From: Streptomyces sp. SW4
GTDB lineage: Bacteria; Actinomycetota; Actinomycetes; Streptomycetales; Streptomycetaceae
Length of the DNA stretch: 64,000 bases
Reading direction: 5' to 3'
Assembly (NCBI GenBank): GCA_003248315.1
Contig: QKWM01000004.1
Location: 3,283,001 to 3,347,000, forward strand
Part shown: one piece after another, positions 47,152 through 56,308 of the stretch
Numbering within the stretch: the first letter of the stretch is position 1
How the letters are laid out: each line of letters opens with the position of its first letter
Position numbers and translations under genes: made by a program
Notes under the pieces: generated by a model
What the model was told of the DNA's origin: nothing
Databases searched by the model: none
What the model saw: only the letters and a program-made list of their open reading frames with translations

Positions 47152-48607
47152 TCAGCCGTCCGCGGCGGTCCCGCGAGGGCGGCCCGCTTCTTCTTCGCGA
47201 TCCGCTCCTTGACGAAGGCGATGACCAGGACGATCGCCGCCACGAGCAGCGACAGCAGCATGGTCCGGCGCCCGTCGTGCTCGGTGTCGGTGAGCATGTA
47301 GCCCAGCACGAACACGATCAGCGCGGCCGCGGCCCAGGTCAGGTACGGGTACAGCCACATCTTCACGACCAGCTTCTCCGGCGCCTCGCGCTGGATGATC
47401 TTCCGCATGCGCAGCTGCGAGAAGCAGATCACCAGCCACACGAAGAGGGCGACGGCACCGGAGGAGTTGACGAGGAAGAGGAAGACGGAGTCGGGGAACT
47501 CGTAGTTGAAGAAGACGGCGACGAAGCCGAAGACGACCGAGGAGAGGATCGCCGCGCGCGGCACGCCCCGCTCCGTGGTCCGGGCGAACGCCTTCGGCGC
47601 GTCACCGCGCTGACCCAGCGAGAAGGCCATCCGGGACGCCGTGTACAGCCCGGAGTTCAGGCAGGACAGCACGGAGGTCAGCACGATGAAGTTCATGATC
47701 TGGCCGGCGTGCGGGATGCCGAGGGAGTTGAGGGCGGCGACGTAGGAGCCGTCCTCGGTGATCGACTTCGCGTCCCAGGGCAGCAGCGTCACGACGACGA
47801 AGATGGAGCCCAGGTAGAAGACGCCGATCCGCCAGATGATGCTGTTGGTCGCCTTGGTGACGGCGCGCTGCGGGTCCTCCGACTCGCCGGCCGCGAGGGT
47901 GGCGATCTCGCTGCCCATGAAGGAGAACACGACGAGCAGGATGCCGGTCAGGATCGCGCCGGCGCCGTTGGGCAGGAACCCGCCGTGCGCGGTGAGGTTG
48001 GCGAGCCCCGCCTGGTCGCTGTCGACGCCCGGCAGCACGCCGAAGACGGCCAGCCCGCCGACGACGATGAACGCGGCGATCGCCACGACCTTGATCCCGG
48101 CGAACCAGAACTCGAACTCGCCGTAGGAGCCGACGGAGACCAGGTTGGTGGCGGTCAGCACGACCATCACGATGAGCGCCCAGGCCCACTGCGGCACGGC
48201 CGGTATCCAGCCCTCCAGGATCACCGCACCGGCGGTCGCCTCGACCGCCAGCACGACGACCCAGAAGAACCAGTACAGCCAGCCGATGGAGAAGCCGGCC
48301 CAGGACCGAGGGCCCGGTCGGCGTGGGCGGAGAACGATCCGGACGTCGGATTGGCCGCCGACATCTCACCGAGCATGCGCATCACCAGCACCACGAGCGT
48401 GCCGACGAGGGCGTACGACAGGAGGATGCCGGGACCGGCGGTGGCGATGCCGGAACTGGATCCGACGAAGAGACCGGCGCCGATGACGCCGCCGATCGCG
48501 ATCATCGACAGATGGCGGTTCTTGAGGCCGGCCTGCAGTCCGGAACCGGTGTTTCCGGATGGTTGGGGACTTTCGTCGGCCTGGGTGAGCGTCGGCTGCG
48601 AGGTCAT
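47152..48607 (-). CDS. APC-family amino-acid permease, copy 2
   Basis: The ATG at 48605-48607 (MTSQPTLTQADESPQ) starts a protein of about 485 residues with about twelve helices. The opening blocks HLSMIAIGGVIGAGLFVGSS and LVVLVMRMLGEMSAANPTSG mirror copy 1. Further on are GEFEFWFAGIKVVAIAAF, FSFMGSEIATLAAGESEDP, TKATNSIIWRIGVFYLG and LNSGLYTASRMAFSLGQRG. The GESEDPQ segment is typical of the GABA/proline-type group. One base is missing near 48307 and one probably near 47177. With the second the protein ends AALAGTAADG; without it the frame runs to 47094. It is divergent from rpiB. Confidence 0.88.
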
Positions 48608-48833
48608 GCGGTGGATTTCCTTTGCGCCGGTGGAGCTGTCTCTCGTACGGGAAGATCGAGGGGTGTACGAGCCGGACCAGTGAAACGGAGGCCTTCGGAT
48701 TCGGGAACCTCTGAATCCATATCGTTACTTGAGGTTTCCCTGAGGTTCTGTAGCGAGACTCACATTTTCCGGGGTTCTTCCGGACCGGCCACCCGGGGCT
48801 GCTGCCCGCCTGCGCCCATGTCACACTCGTCGC

Positions 48834-49317
48834 ATGCGCGTGTACCTCGGCTCCGACCATGCCGGCTTCGAACTCAAGAACCACCTCGTGGAGTGGCTCA
48901 AGGCCGCCGGCCACGAGCCCGTCGACTGCGGCCCGCACATCTACGACGCCCAGGACGACTACCCGCCCTTCTGCCTCCGCGCCGCCGAGAAGACGGCCGC
49001 GGACCCCGGTGCCCTCGCATCGTGATCGGCGGCTCCGGCAACGGCGAGCAGATCGCCGCGAACAAGGTCGAGGGCGTACGGGCCGCCCTGGCCTGGAGCG
49101 AGGAGACGGCCGCGCTCGGCAGGCAGCACAACAACGCCAACGTCGTCGCGGTCGGCGCGCGCATGCACACGCAGGAGGAGGCGACGAAGTTCGTCGAGAC
49201 CTTCCTGAACACCCCGTTCTCCGGCGACGAGCGCCATGTCCGCCGCATCGACATGCTGGCGTCCTACGAGACGACGGGCACCCTGCCTCCCATCCCGGCG
49301 CACCACCCCAGCAGTGA
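48834..49317 (+). CDS. rpiB: Ribose-5-phosphate isomerase B
   Basis: The ATG at 48834 (MRVYLGSDHAGFELKNHL) starts a protein of about 161 residues. RpiB features are SDHAGFELK with the catalytic-site Asp-His, DYPPFCLRAAE, IVIGGSGNGEQIAANKV (the GSGxG phosphate loop), RAALAWSEETAALGRQHNNA and NVVAVGARMH. It interconverts ribose 5-phosphate and ribulose 5-phosphate. The active-site Cys of many RpiB proteins is Ser or Gly in this type (GGSGNG), as in other actinobacteria. Two missing bases (near 49018 and 49310) break the frame. The repaired end is AHHPQQ. CACACT six bases before the ATG is a weak leaderless -10. Confidence 0.93.
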
Positions 49318-49403
49318 CGCAGTGAAGCCGGGCCGGACCCCACGGGGCCCGGCCCGGAGCCCGGGGCGCCGCCCCTCGGGCGAGCCCGAAAGGAACCGCA
49401 CCC

Positions 49404-50214
49404 GTGCCGGAAGGGCACACCATCCATCGCCTGGCGCAGGACTACACCACCGCCCTCGCCGGCGGCGAGCCCGTCCGCGCCAGCAGCCCCAGGGCAAGTT
49501 CAGCGACGCCGCCGCCCTCGTCGACGGCACGCCCCTGCGCACCGCCGACGCCCACGGCAAGCACCTCTTCCTCGGCCTCGGCCCCGCCGAGTGGGTCCAC
49601 ATCCACCTCGGCCTCTTCGGCAAGGTCACCTTCGGCCAGGCCCCCGCGCCCCGCCGACCGACACCGTCCGGCTCCGCCTCGCGAACAGCACCGCGTACGT
49701 CGACCTGCGCGGCCCGACGACCTGCGCCCTGATCACCGACCCGGAGAAGCAGGCGATACACGACCGCCTCGGCCCCGACCCCCTGCGCCCCGACGCCGAC
49801 CCGCAGGCGGCCTACGCCCGCGTCCGCCGCAGCCGCACCACCATCGCCGCCCTGCTCATGGACCAGAAGGTGGTCGCCGGCGTCGGCAACGTCTACCGCG
49901 CCGAGGTCCTCTTCCGGCACGGCATCGACCCCTACCGCGCGGGCAGGGACATCACCCCGGCGGAATGGGACGCCCTGTGGTCCGATCTCGTGGATCTCAT
50001 GCGCGAGGGCGTCCGCAACAACCGCATCGACACCGTCCGCCCCGAGCACACCCCGGAGGCGATGGGCCGCCCGCCGCGCGTCGACGACCACGGCGGCGAG
50101 GTCTACGTGTACCGCAGGGCCGGCCTGCCCTGCCACATCTGTGGCGGCGAGATCCGCACCGCCGGTCTCGCCGCCCGCAACCTCTTCTGGTGCCCGGCCT
50201 GCCAGCACACCTGA
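49404..50214 (+). CDS. nei: Nei/Fpg-family DNA glycosylase
   Basis: The GTG at 49404 starts (M)PEGHTIHRLAQDY, with the catalytic Pro2 and Glu3 of the Fpg/Nei fold. Restored length is 270 residues. The beta-sandwich has GKHLFLGLGPAEWVHIHLGL. The helix-two-turn-helix region is AALLMDQKVVAGVGNVYRAE. The zinc finger is CHICGGEIRTAGLAARN and CPACQ. The enzyme removes oxidised bases and nicks DNA by beta,delta-elimination. The PEGHTI start and the end without the usual Fpg QR..FYC finger wording favour the actinobacterial Nei group over MutM. Two missing bases (near 49492 and 49655) break the frame. It lies 86 bp after rpiB. Confidence 0.92.
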
Positions 50215-50219
50215 CCCGG

Positions 50220-50314
50220 CACCCGACGGGGCGCGGGGCCCGGCACCGGGACGGGCGCGGGACCCGGCGCCGGGCCGGCTCCGGGTCCCGGCACCGGACC
50301 GGCTCCGGGATCCG
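50220..50314. repeat. GC-rich degenerate repeats between convergent genes
   Basis: The spacer between the glycosylase and acetyltransferase stops is built from CCCGGCACCGG and GGCCGGCTCCGGG units, each present two or three times with one or two changes. They form overlapping hairpins and may end both genes. Confidence 0.5.
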
Positions 50315-51598
50315 TCAGAACCCGTGCGGCATCCAGGGCGCCACGTCGGACGCGAACGCCACCGACGCCTCCGCCAGCGCCCCCGGCCGCAGCTCCCGCA
50401 CCCGCCCGGCCGCGGCCAGCGAGCCGAGGGTCACGCCTCCGAGGTAGGCCGCCGCCAACTCCCGTACCGACAGCGCGAGATCGGCGGCGTCGGACGTGCG
50501 CACGCAGGACGCCCCCTTCAGGTCGCCGGTGAGCCGCCAGCGCCCCGCGTTCCACGGGCAGAAGGCGTCCTCCACCTCGAACACGACGTCCACCGGCACC
50601 TGGTAGGTCCGCGCCCGCAGCGCCTCGCCCACGTCGACCAGCCGCACGTACAGCCCGTCCCGCAGCCGGGGCTGGCAGCGCCGGATGTCCGAGACCTGGT
50701 ACTGCCACGCCTCGTCCACGGGCCGCCCCTGCACGGTCAGCTTCGTCGTCAGGTCGATGCCGAACAGGAAGCGCCACAGCGCCGCGTCCGTCGCCGGGTC
50801 CAGCGCGTTCAGCTCCTTCAGCAGCACCGTCCCGTCGTGTCCGCCCGGCCCCCAGCCGGGCCGCACCCGGAACCGCGCGAACCCCGTGACCTCGCCGTCC
50901 CGGGACGCGACCACGCACTGCAGCGGCGACGCCCCGCCCCGCTCGCTCTCCGGGTCCAGCAGCCCCACCCGTTCCCAGCCGGGCCGCCGGGCCAGCATCC
51001 CCGGCCGCCGCGGCACCAGCCGGGCGTACACCTCCTCGCACGCGTCCAGCACGTCAGCGGGCGCCGCGTACCGCAGCCGTACGTCGTCGGTGCCGGCCGG
51101 CACCCACAGCCGGGTCCGGCTCGTGTCGATCTCGGCGCTCAGCTGGAACGTCGCCGCGCCGTACCCGAACCGCCCGTAGATCGCCGGCTCGGACGCCGTC
51201 AGCACCGCCAGCGGCTCCCCCCAGGAGCGGACGTCGTCCAGCTGCCGCCGCATCATCGTCGTCAGCACGCCGCGCCGCCGGTGGGTGGCCGCGACACTGA
51301 CCATGGTCACGCCCGCCGCCGGCACCTCGGCCCCGCCGGGCACGGTCAGCCGCAGGCTGAACGCCCCCGCCGTGCCGACGCACTCCTCCCCGTCCCAGAC
51401 GCCGAGGGACCGGTCGGCCTCGGTCAGGGAGTCCCACATCTCCCTCTCCTCGGCGGCCTCCGGGACCCCGCCGAACGCCCGGATCAGGGTTCCGTACCAG
51501 GTGTCCCACTCCTCGCGCCGCAGGACCCGCAGCTGTGTGCCGTCCGCGCCGGTCCCACCGCGCGCGCCGCCCGCGCCCTCTGTGCCGTCTGCTCCCAT
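50315..51598 (-). CDS. Eis-like GNAT N-acetyltransferase
   Basis: Intact; the ATG at 51596-51598 (MGADGTEGAGGARG) gives 427 residues. The frame is open further upstream without a better start. The first GNAT domain has GVWDGEECVGTAGAFSL, VTMVSVAATHRRRGVLTTMMR (the acetyl-CoA loop RRRGVL) and LTASEPAIYGRFGYG. A second GNAT-like domain and a C-terminal SCP2-like domain (CVRTSDAADLALSV, ELAAAYLGGVTL) complete the Eis layout. Eis enzymes acetylate several amines, including aminoglycosides and proteins, in mycobacteria; the target here is unknown. The terminal Phe (MPHGF) carboxylate is conserved as a catalytic base in Eis. Confidence 0.9.
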   Translation of the reverse strand: MGADGTEGAGGARGGTGADGTQLRVLRREEWDTWYGTLIRAFGGVPEAAEEREMWDSLTEADRSLGVWDGEECVGTAGAFSLRLTVPGGAEVPAAGVTMVSVAATHRRRGVLTTMMRRQLDDVRSWGEPLAVLTASEPAIYGRFGYGAATFQLSAEIDTSRTRLWVPAGTDDVRLRYAAPADVLDACEEVYARLVPRRPGMLARRPGWERVGLLDPESERGGASPLQCVVASRDGEVTGFARFRVRPGWGPGGHDGTVLLKELNALDPATDAALWRFLFGIDLTTKLTVQGRPVDEAWQYQVSDIRRCQPRLRDGLYVRLVDVGEALRARTYQVPVDVVFEVEDAFCPWNAGRWRLTGDLKGASCVRTSDAADLALSVRELAAAYLGGVTLGSLAAAGRVRELRPGALAEASVAFASDVAPWMPHGF

Positions 51599-51761
51599 AC
51601 GGCCATGCCTACCAGGGCATCGCGGGCGGGGCGAGGCAATTTCGGCCCGCCGGCCGCACGACGGCCCGCGGTGAAGTTCACTGTGAAGTCCGGCCTCGGA
51701 CGGGGGACAAGTGGGACCTCCCGTGCCAGGCGGCTCTTCCGATGGATAGGGTCCCGAACTG

Positions 51762-52994
51762 ATGGCAGCAGGACGACAGCGGCGCGCGGAGGCCGAGACG
51801 TTCCCGGCCCGGTTGAAGAAGCAGTGGCACCGGGCCCGCGTCGGCATGCGCCGGGCCGCCGTCGACTACTTCCGCGGCGACGGCTCCGACTGGGTCGCCC
51901 TGGCCGGCCTGCTGCTGACGATCCCCGTGATCACCGCCAGCACCCTGGTCAACTCGGTGTGGGTCGCCCCGGCCGCCCTGGTCCTGCCGATCGTGGCCGG
52001 CGGACTGCTGCTGCGCCCCGCCAGCCTGCTCGGCCTGTACGCGGCGGCGGCCACCGCCCTGATCGTGGAGTCCGTGCAGCTCGGCCCGTACACCGAGGGG
52101 CCCTCCCGGGTCACGCCGGGCGTGGTCCTGGTCGTCGCCGCCTGCGGCTTCTTCGGGTTGCTGCTCGCCCAGTTCCGCAGCCGGGTCGGCGTGCCCTGGC
52201 GGCGCGGCGGAACCATGCTCTTCGACCTGCGCGAACGCATCCGCGTGCAGAGCAAGCTGCCCAAGCTGCCCACCGGCTGGCACCGGGAGATGGCCCTGCG
52301 CCCGGCCGGCGGCCAGTCCTTCTCCGGCGACTTCGTGGTCGCCGCCCGCACCAACGGCGGCAGGACCCTGGAGGTCGTCCTCACCGACGTCTCCGGCAAG
52401 GGCATGGACGCCGGTTCGCGCGCCCTGCTGCTGTCCGGCGCGTTCGGCGGCCTCCTGGGCAGCCTGCCGCCGCACGCGTTCCTGCCCGCCGCCAACGGCT
52501 ATCTGCTCCGCCAGGACTGGGACGAGGGCTTCGCCACCTCCATCCACCTGGTGCTGGACCTCGACTCCGGCGACTACGAGCTGTACTCCGCCGGGCATCC
52601 GCCGGGCCTCCAGCTCAGCGCGGGCAGCGGCCGCTGGGAGCAGAAGACGGCCGAGGGACCGCTGCTGGGCGTGTACGACGGTGCCCAGTTCGACCCGGTC
52701 AAGGGCTCGCTCCGCCCCGGCGACGTGCTGATGCTGTTCACCGACGGCCTGGTGGAGACCTCCGACCGGGACATCGTCGAGGGCATCGACCGGCTCACCG
52801 GCGAGGCCGACCGCTATGTGGCCGGCGGTTTCCACGGCGCCGCCTGGCATCTGATCGAGGCCGTCGCCAAGGACGTCAACGACGACCGGGCGCTGCTGCT
52901 GATCTGCCGGGAGGGCCCCACCGCCCAGGCCCAGGCGCAGGCGCAGGCGCAGGCCAGGGCCCGGGCCGAGGCGGAGGCCCTGGAGGCACACTGA
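51762..52994 (+). CDS. Membrane SpoIIE/RsbU-type PP2C phosphatase
   Basis: The ATG at 51762 gives an intact 410-residue protein. A basic N-terminus (RRAEAETFPARLKKQWHRAR) precedes three or four helices at about 45-145 (WVALAGLLLTIPVIT, VLPIVAGGLLLRPAS, VVLVVAACGFFGLLL). The catalytic SpoIIE domain follows: GGQSFSGDFVVAAR, VVLTDVSGKGMDAGSRALLL, TSIHLVLDLDSGDYELYSAG, VLMLFTDGLVE and DDRALLLICR. The C-terminal tail is a run of Ala-Gln dipeptides (AQAQAQAQAQ), probably disordered. Such phosphatases dephosphorylate anti-anti-sigma factors; the partner is not encoded nearby. Confidence 0.92.
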   Translation: MAAGRQRRAEAETFPARLKKQWHRARVGMRRAAVDYFRGDGSDWVALAGLLLTIPVITASTLVNSVWVAPAALVLPIVAGGLLLRPASLLGLYAAAATALIVESVQLGPYTEGPSRVTPGVVLVVAACGFFGLLLAQFRSRVGVPWRRGGTMLFDLRERIRVQSKLPKLPTGWHREMALRPAGGQSFSGDFVVAARTNGGRTLEVVLTDVSGKGMDAGSRALLLSGAFGGLLGSLPPHAFLPAANGYLLRQDWDEGFATSIHLVLDLDSGDYELYSAGHPPGLQLSAGSGRWEQKTAEGPLLGVYDGAQFDPVKGSLRPGDVLMLFTDGLVETSDRDIVEGIDRLTGEADRYVAGGFHGAAWHLIEAVAKDVNDDRALLLICREGPTAQAQAQAQAQARARAEAEALEAH

Positions 52995-52997
52995 GGG

Positions 52998-53471
52998 GTG
53001 AGCGACACACCCCTGCTGTCCCCGGCCGACGTCGAGGCGATCGCCCGCGCCGCCCACGAGGGCCAGACCGACAAGGCGGGCCGCCCGTACGCCGAGCATC
53101 TCGCGGCCGTCGCCGACGGCGTCCGCCGGCGTGGCGGCGACGCCGAGCAGATCGCGGCGGCCTGGCTGCACGACGCCGTCGAGGACGACGCCCTGAGCGA
53201 ACGGTGGCTGCGCGAGGCGCCGCTGAGCCCCCGGACGAAGGCCATCGTGCTGGCGGTGACGAAACGCGCGGGCGAGTCCCCCGAGGCCTACGCCGCCCGT
53301 ATCCTCGCCACTCCCGGCGCGCCGCTGGTGAAGGAGGCCGATCTCGCCCACAACGCCGATCCGGCCCGGCTCGCGGTCCTGGACCCGGCCACCCGGACAC
53401 GACTGACCGAGAAGTACGCCCGGATGCGCGCACTTCTCGGTCTGCCCGCCGCGCAGGACCCGGCCGGTTAG
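52998..53471 (+). CDS. HD-domain phosphohydrolase
   Basis: This 157-residue gene starts at the GTG at 52998, three bases after the phosphatase stop, so the two form an operon. The HD motif is AAAWLHDAVEDDALS, with an upstream His in YAEHLAAVADGV and a downstream Asp in KEADLAHNADPARLA. This resembles the hydrolase half of RelA/SpoT-type proteins (small alarmone hydrolases). It may hydrolyse (p)ppGpp or another nucleotide; this is inference. Its stop overlaps the convergent acyltransferase stop by four bases. Confidence 0.85.
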   Translation: MSDTPLLSPADVEAIARAAHEGQTDKAGRPYAEHLAAVADGVRRRGGDAEQIAAAWLHDAVEDDALSERWLREAPLSPRTKAIVLAVTKRAGESPEAYAARILATPGAPLVKEADLAHNADPARLAVLDPATRTRLTEKYARMRALLGLPAAQDPAG

Positions 53472-54667
53472 ACCGGCACCTTCTCGTCCGCCGTCCGGGC
53501 CTTCGCCGCCGCGTCGCCGTTGCGCCGCTCGCGCTGCCGGGCGCTCTCGCCGGGGTCGCCGCGGAAGGCCCACTCCATCCTCGGCTCGACCACGCCCTTG
53601 AGGACCGACTGCACGGGCTTGGTGCACAGCAGGGTGATGACGACGGCGGCGAGGACGGTCACCGCGATCTCACCGAGCGGCCGGTCCAGTACGGGGTTGT
53701 CCCACCAGCCGAGGTACAGGGCCTCCTTCACCAGGAAGCCGTGCAGCAGATAGCCGTAGACGGTGCCTGCGCCGAGCGCCGTGAACCACATGCGCCGGCT
53801 CGGGACCCAGGCGAAGAAGCAGGCGCTGAGCACCACGGAGCAGCCGAACAGCGCGAGCGTCACGACGGGCCCGGTCCACCAGGGGGCGCCGCTGTCCTGT
53901 GCGGCGGCGTTGCGCCAGAACCAGGACATGTTCATGCGGTCCACCGACCACCAGGCGACGGCCAGCGCCGCGGCCGCCACGGGCACCGACGCGATCCGCA
54001 CCGAGCGGCGCCGCACCAGCTCGAAGTGCTCGGGCCGCAGCAGCAGGCCCAGCACGAAGCACGGCAGGAACTGGAGCACGCGCTGCATGTCCAGGTCGCT
54101 GCCGATCGCCGGCGTCATGGAGGCCAGCGCCGCGATGGCCAGGGCGATCGGCAGCGGCCAGCGGACCGTCTTCCAGATCGGCGTGGTCAGCCGCCAGACG
54201 AACAGCGCGGCCAGGAACCACATCAGGTACGTGGGGTCGAGCAGGCTGACGTCGTAGTCGTAGTCGTGGTCGCTGAAGCGGCGGTGCAGCGTGTAGGCGG
54301 TCTCGAAGACGACGTAGGGCAGGGCGACCCCGGTCAGCAGCCGTCGGACCCGCCTCGGGCTCATGTCGAAGCTGCGCGAGAAGTAGCCGGAGACGATGAT
54401 GAACGCCGGCATGTGGAACGTGTACACGACCCGGTACAGCGCCTCGACCGTGTGGTTCCCGGCCAGCAGCTGCCCCCAGGCGTGCCCCACGCCCACCAGC
54501 ACGATCGCCAGGTACTTGGCGTTGTCGAAGAACGCGTCGCGCCGGCCCGGCGGGTTCGTGCCGCGGTCCTGCGGCGTGGGCCGCGGGCTCGGAACCCCCG
54601 ACACCGACGACTCGGCCGGGGGGAGGGGCGTACTGCGGTGGCCATGCGGTCGCAGCGAGTTCGTCAT
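53468..54667 (-). CDS. Acyltransferase 3 family membrane protein
   Basis: This intact 399-residue gene starts at 54665-54667 (MTNSLRPHGHRSTP). After a Pro/Arg-rich cytoplasmic tail it has about ten helices. The family opening is RRDAFFDNAKYLAIVLVGVG, then VYTFHMPAFIIVSGYF and PYVVFETAYTLHRRF. These enzymes acylate sugars or lipids at the membrane. The gene ends in a basic tail (ARQRERRNGDAAAK). The substrate is unknown. The motif VYTFHMP with the family His is in place. Confidence 0.9.
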   Translation of the reverse strand: MTNSLRPHGHRSTPLPPAESSVSGVPSPRPTPQDRGTNPPGRRDAFFDNAKYLAIVLVGVGHAWGQLLAGNHTVEALYRVVYTFHMPAFIIVSGYFSRSFDMSPRRVRRLLTGVALPYVVFETAYTLHRRFSDHDYDYDVSLLDPTYLMWFLAALFVWRLTTPIWKTVRWPLPIALAIAALASMTPAIGSDLDMQRVLQFLPCFVLGLLLRPEHFELVRRRSVRIASVPVAAAALAVAWWSVDRMNMSWFWRNAAAQDSGAPWWTGPVVTLALFGCSVVLSACFFAWVPSRRMWFTALGAGTVYGYLLHGFLVKEALYLGWWDNPVLDRPLGEIAVTVLAAVVITLLCTKPVQSVLKGVVEPRMEWAFRGDPGESARQRERRNGDAAAKARTADEKVPV

Positions 54668-55325
54668 GGACCCTCCCGCCGGGAAGTCGGCGAGCAGATC
54701 TGGAACCTCGCTGCGCTTACGGGGGACGTGGCAGCGGTGAACATCTGAGGCACCCTAGCGTCGTGTCTGCTATTCCGTAAAACGCCTGGCGCCGGGCCCG
54801 GCGTGGATTTGCATATCGCTCCCGACTACCCGCTATTCACGGCTGGTTGACATGTCCGGCGGTGTGACCCCGCCCACGCCACCAGGGGGTCGGGGAGCGG
54901 GCCGGCTCGCCCTGCTTGTCACGATTCTTCGTGACTCACCACCCCATAAGGCCGGCGGGCGACTCCGGTGACATGTCTGATTCGGCGTGCTTTTCAGGAC
55001 GGTCGGCGACCCCGACCGTGTAGGTGCCGCCACAATTCGAAATGCCTGCGAACGTGTTGTGTGGACATGGAAACGAAGTGATCCAATTCCTCGTCCGCGT
55101 GGCATGTCGAATTTCTGTGCGGGGCAGGCCGATACGCTTTCCGCCCGCCCGCCGGATCATGCGGGCGCGCAGGCCCCGGGGCGGGTGCCGCCGTACGGAC
55201 TCGGCCAAACGTTGCGTCACCCGCCGCATGGGGCGGCCGGGTTGGTGGCACGATGGTTCTGGCGGGGGTGCGAGGGGCTGCATCCCCGGGCCGGGAGAGC
55301 GGACCGACCGAGGGTGTGATCAGTT
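54668..55325. other. Long intergenic region, no gene recognised
   Basis: This 658 bp stretch is the longest gene-free gap and has the lowest GC in the window (around 54760-55120, with TTTGCATATCG and AATTCGAAATGC). The octamer GACATGTC occurs at 54849 and 54972, and related GGCATGTCGAA lies near 55100. It should contain the promoters of the acyltransferase (minus) and the small membrane protein (plus). Open frames in it have no ribosome site and no family resemblance. Confidence 0.5.
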
Positions 55326-55520
55326 GTGGCCATTTCACTGTCAGTGGTGCTGCTGTTGGCGATCATCCTGGTGGTGCTCCTGCGAGGAGGCTCCCTCAAG
55401 GCCGGCCCCGCGATCGTCGCGGTCCTCTTCGGCTTCTTCCTCGCCTCGACCGGCATGGCCCCGTCGATCAACCGCTTCCTCGACTCGATAGCGGACACGA
55501 TCAACTCGATCAGCTTCTGA
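55326..55520 (+). CDS. Small two-helix membrane protein, function unknown
   Basis: The GTG at 55326 gives 64 residues (VAISLSVVLLLAIILVVLL). One strong helix at the N-terminus is followed by a Lys/Gly turn, a second helix (AIVAVLFGFFLASTGMA) and an amphipathic tail (INRFLDSIADTINSISF). The sequence is well formed, with a small number of charged residues and normal codon use. I know of no function. It is a single gene in front of the tRNA region. Confidence 0.75.
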   Translation: MAISLSVVLLLAIILVVLLRGGSLKAGPAIVAVLFGFFLASTGMAPSINRFLDSIADTINSISF

Positions 55521-55625
55521 CCCGCCCCCACCGGCACGCCCGCCACGACCGGCCGGACGGCCGTGCCCCGCGACCGCGGCGCCCCTGGCCCACGGCCGAC
55601 CGGGGCCCGGGACGCGGTCACCACA

Positions 55626-55675
55626 CGGGAAAACGATCAGGGCCGGGACCGCCCGGGAAAACGCTCAGGGCCGGG
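55626..55675. repeat. Tandem pair of CGGGAAAACGMTCAGGGCCGGG
   Basis: Two 22-bp copies (55626-55647, 55654-55675) differ at one base (A/C at position 11). The second copy supplies most of the left arm of the tRNA-Gly terminator, so the repeat seems to be a duplicated terminator arm. Confidence 0.8.
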
Positions 55676-55705
55676 CGGAGGAAGTGACCTCCGCCCGGCC
55701 CTGAG
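55664..55705. terminator. 18-bp perfect stem downstream of tRNA-Gly
   Basis: Bases 55664-55681 (CTCAGGGCCGGGCGGAGG) pair perfectly with 55688-55705, loop AAGTGA. It sits 8 bp beyond the 3' end of the minus-strand tRNA-Gly and also follows the plus-strand small membrane protein. Confidence 0.9.
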
Positions 55706-55713
55706 CCGTACAG

Positions 55714-55784
55714 AGCGGGCGACGGGAATCGAACCCGCGTAGCCAGTTTGGAAGACTGGGGCTCTACCATTGAGCTACGCCCGC
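55714..55784 (-). tRNA. tRNA-Gly (anticodon TCC)
   Basis: Reading the minus strand: acceptor GCGGGCG, D-arm AGCTCAATGGTAGAGC, anticodon arm CCAGTCTTCCAAACTGG with TCC, T-arm CGGGTTCGATTCCCG, acceptor CGCCCGC and discriminator T. The gene is 71 nt and has no encoded CCA. Confidence 0.97.
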
Positions 55785-55948
55785 ACAGCGCGCACCGCGA
55801 GCCGGTCGCCGCGGTACGAAGTGCATCGTAGCGGGTCGCACCCCGTCACCGCACACCCCGTTTCCGGTCGCGGCGGAGCGCCGATGGCGCCCGGGAAATG
55901 CGGCCGCCCGGGGCGCCCGGCTGCATGTACCCTACGTCTCGCACCAGA

Positions 55949-56025
55949 CGGGGTGTGGCGCAGCTTGGTAGCGCGTCCGCTTTGGGAGCGGAAGGCCGTG
56001 GGTTCAAATCCCGCCACCCCGACCA
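55949..56025 (+). tRNA. tRNA-Pro (anticodon TGG)
   Basis: Acceptor CGGGGTG, D-arm GCGCAGCTTGGTAGCGC, anticodon arm TCCGCTTTGGGAGCGGA with TGG, T-arm GTGGGTTCAAATCCCGC, acceptor CACCCCG, discriminator A. The next three bases are CCA, so the 3' end is encoded (56023-56025). Confidence 0.96.
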
Positions 56026-56167
56026 CCGCCGGGATCCCGCGCCGGCCGGGTCCGCGGCCGGCCGCCACTCGCCGCCGTCCGCCCCGCCCGCTGCGCCCGT
56101 CACGGGCCGCCGGCCCCGTCACCGGCCGTTCGGCCGACCACCTGGCGGGATCGTCCGTGATCGCCTT

Positions 56168-56196
56168 TTGGGCCGTGTACCCGCTGCCGTTACTAT
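56168..56196 (+). promoter_or_regulatory. Promoter TTGGGC-N17-TACTAT of tig
   Basis: TTGGGC at 56168-56173, spacer of 17 bp, TACTAT at 56191-56196. This is a close match to the vegetative streptomycete promoter. It would start transcription near 56203, about 105 bases before the tig GTG. Confidence 0.7.
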
Positions 56197-56308
56197 GCAA
56201 GCTGCACGCCCGTGTGTCTCATCCTGTGCAGTCCTCCGGGCGGCGAAATCGGCCGGGCCGCTCTGGCTCCGGCAGAACCCAAGAAGTCAGCCACAAGGAG
56301 ACCGAACC

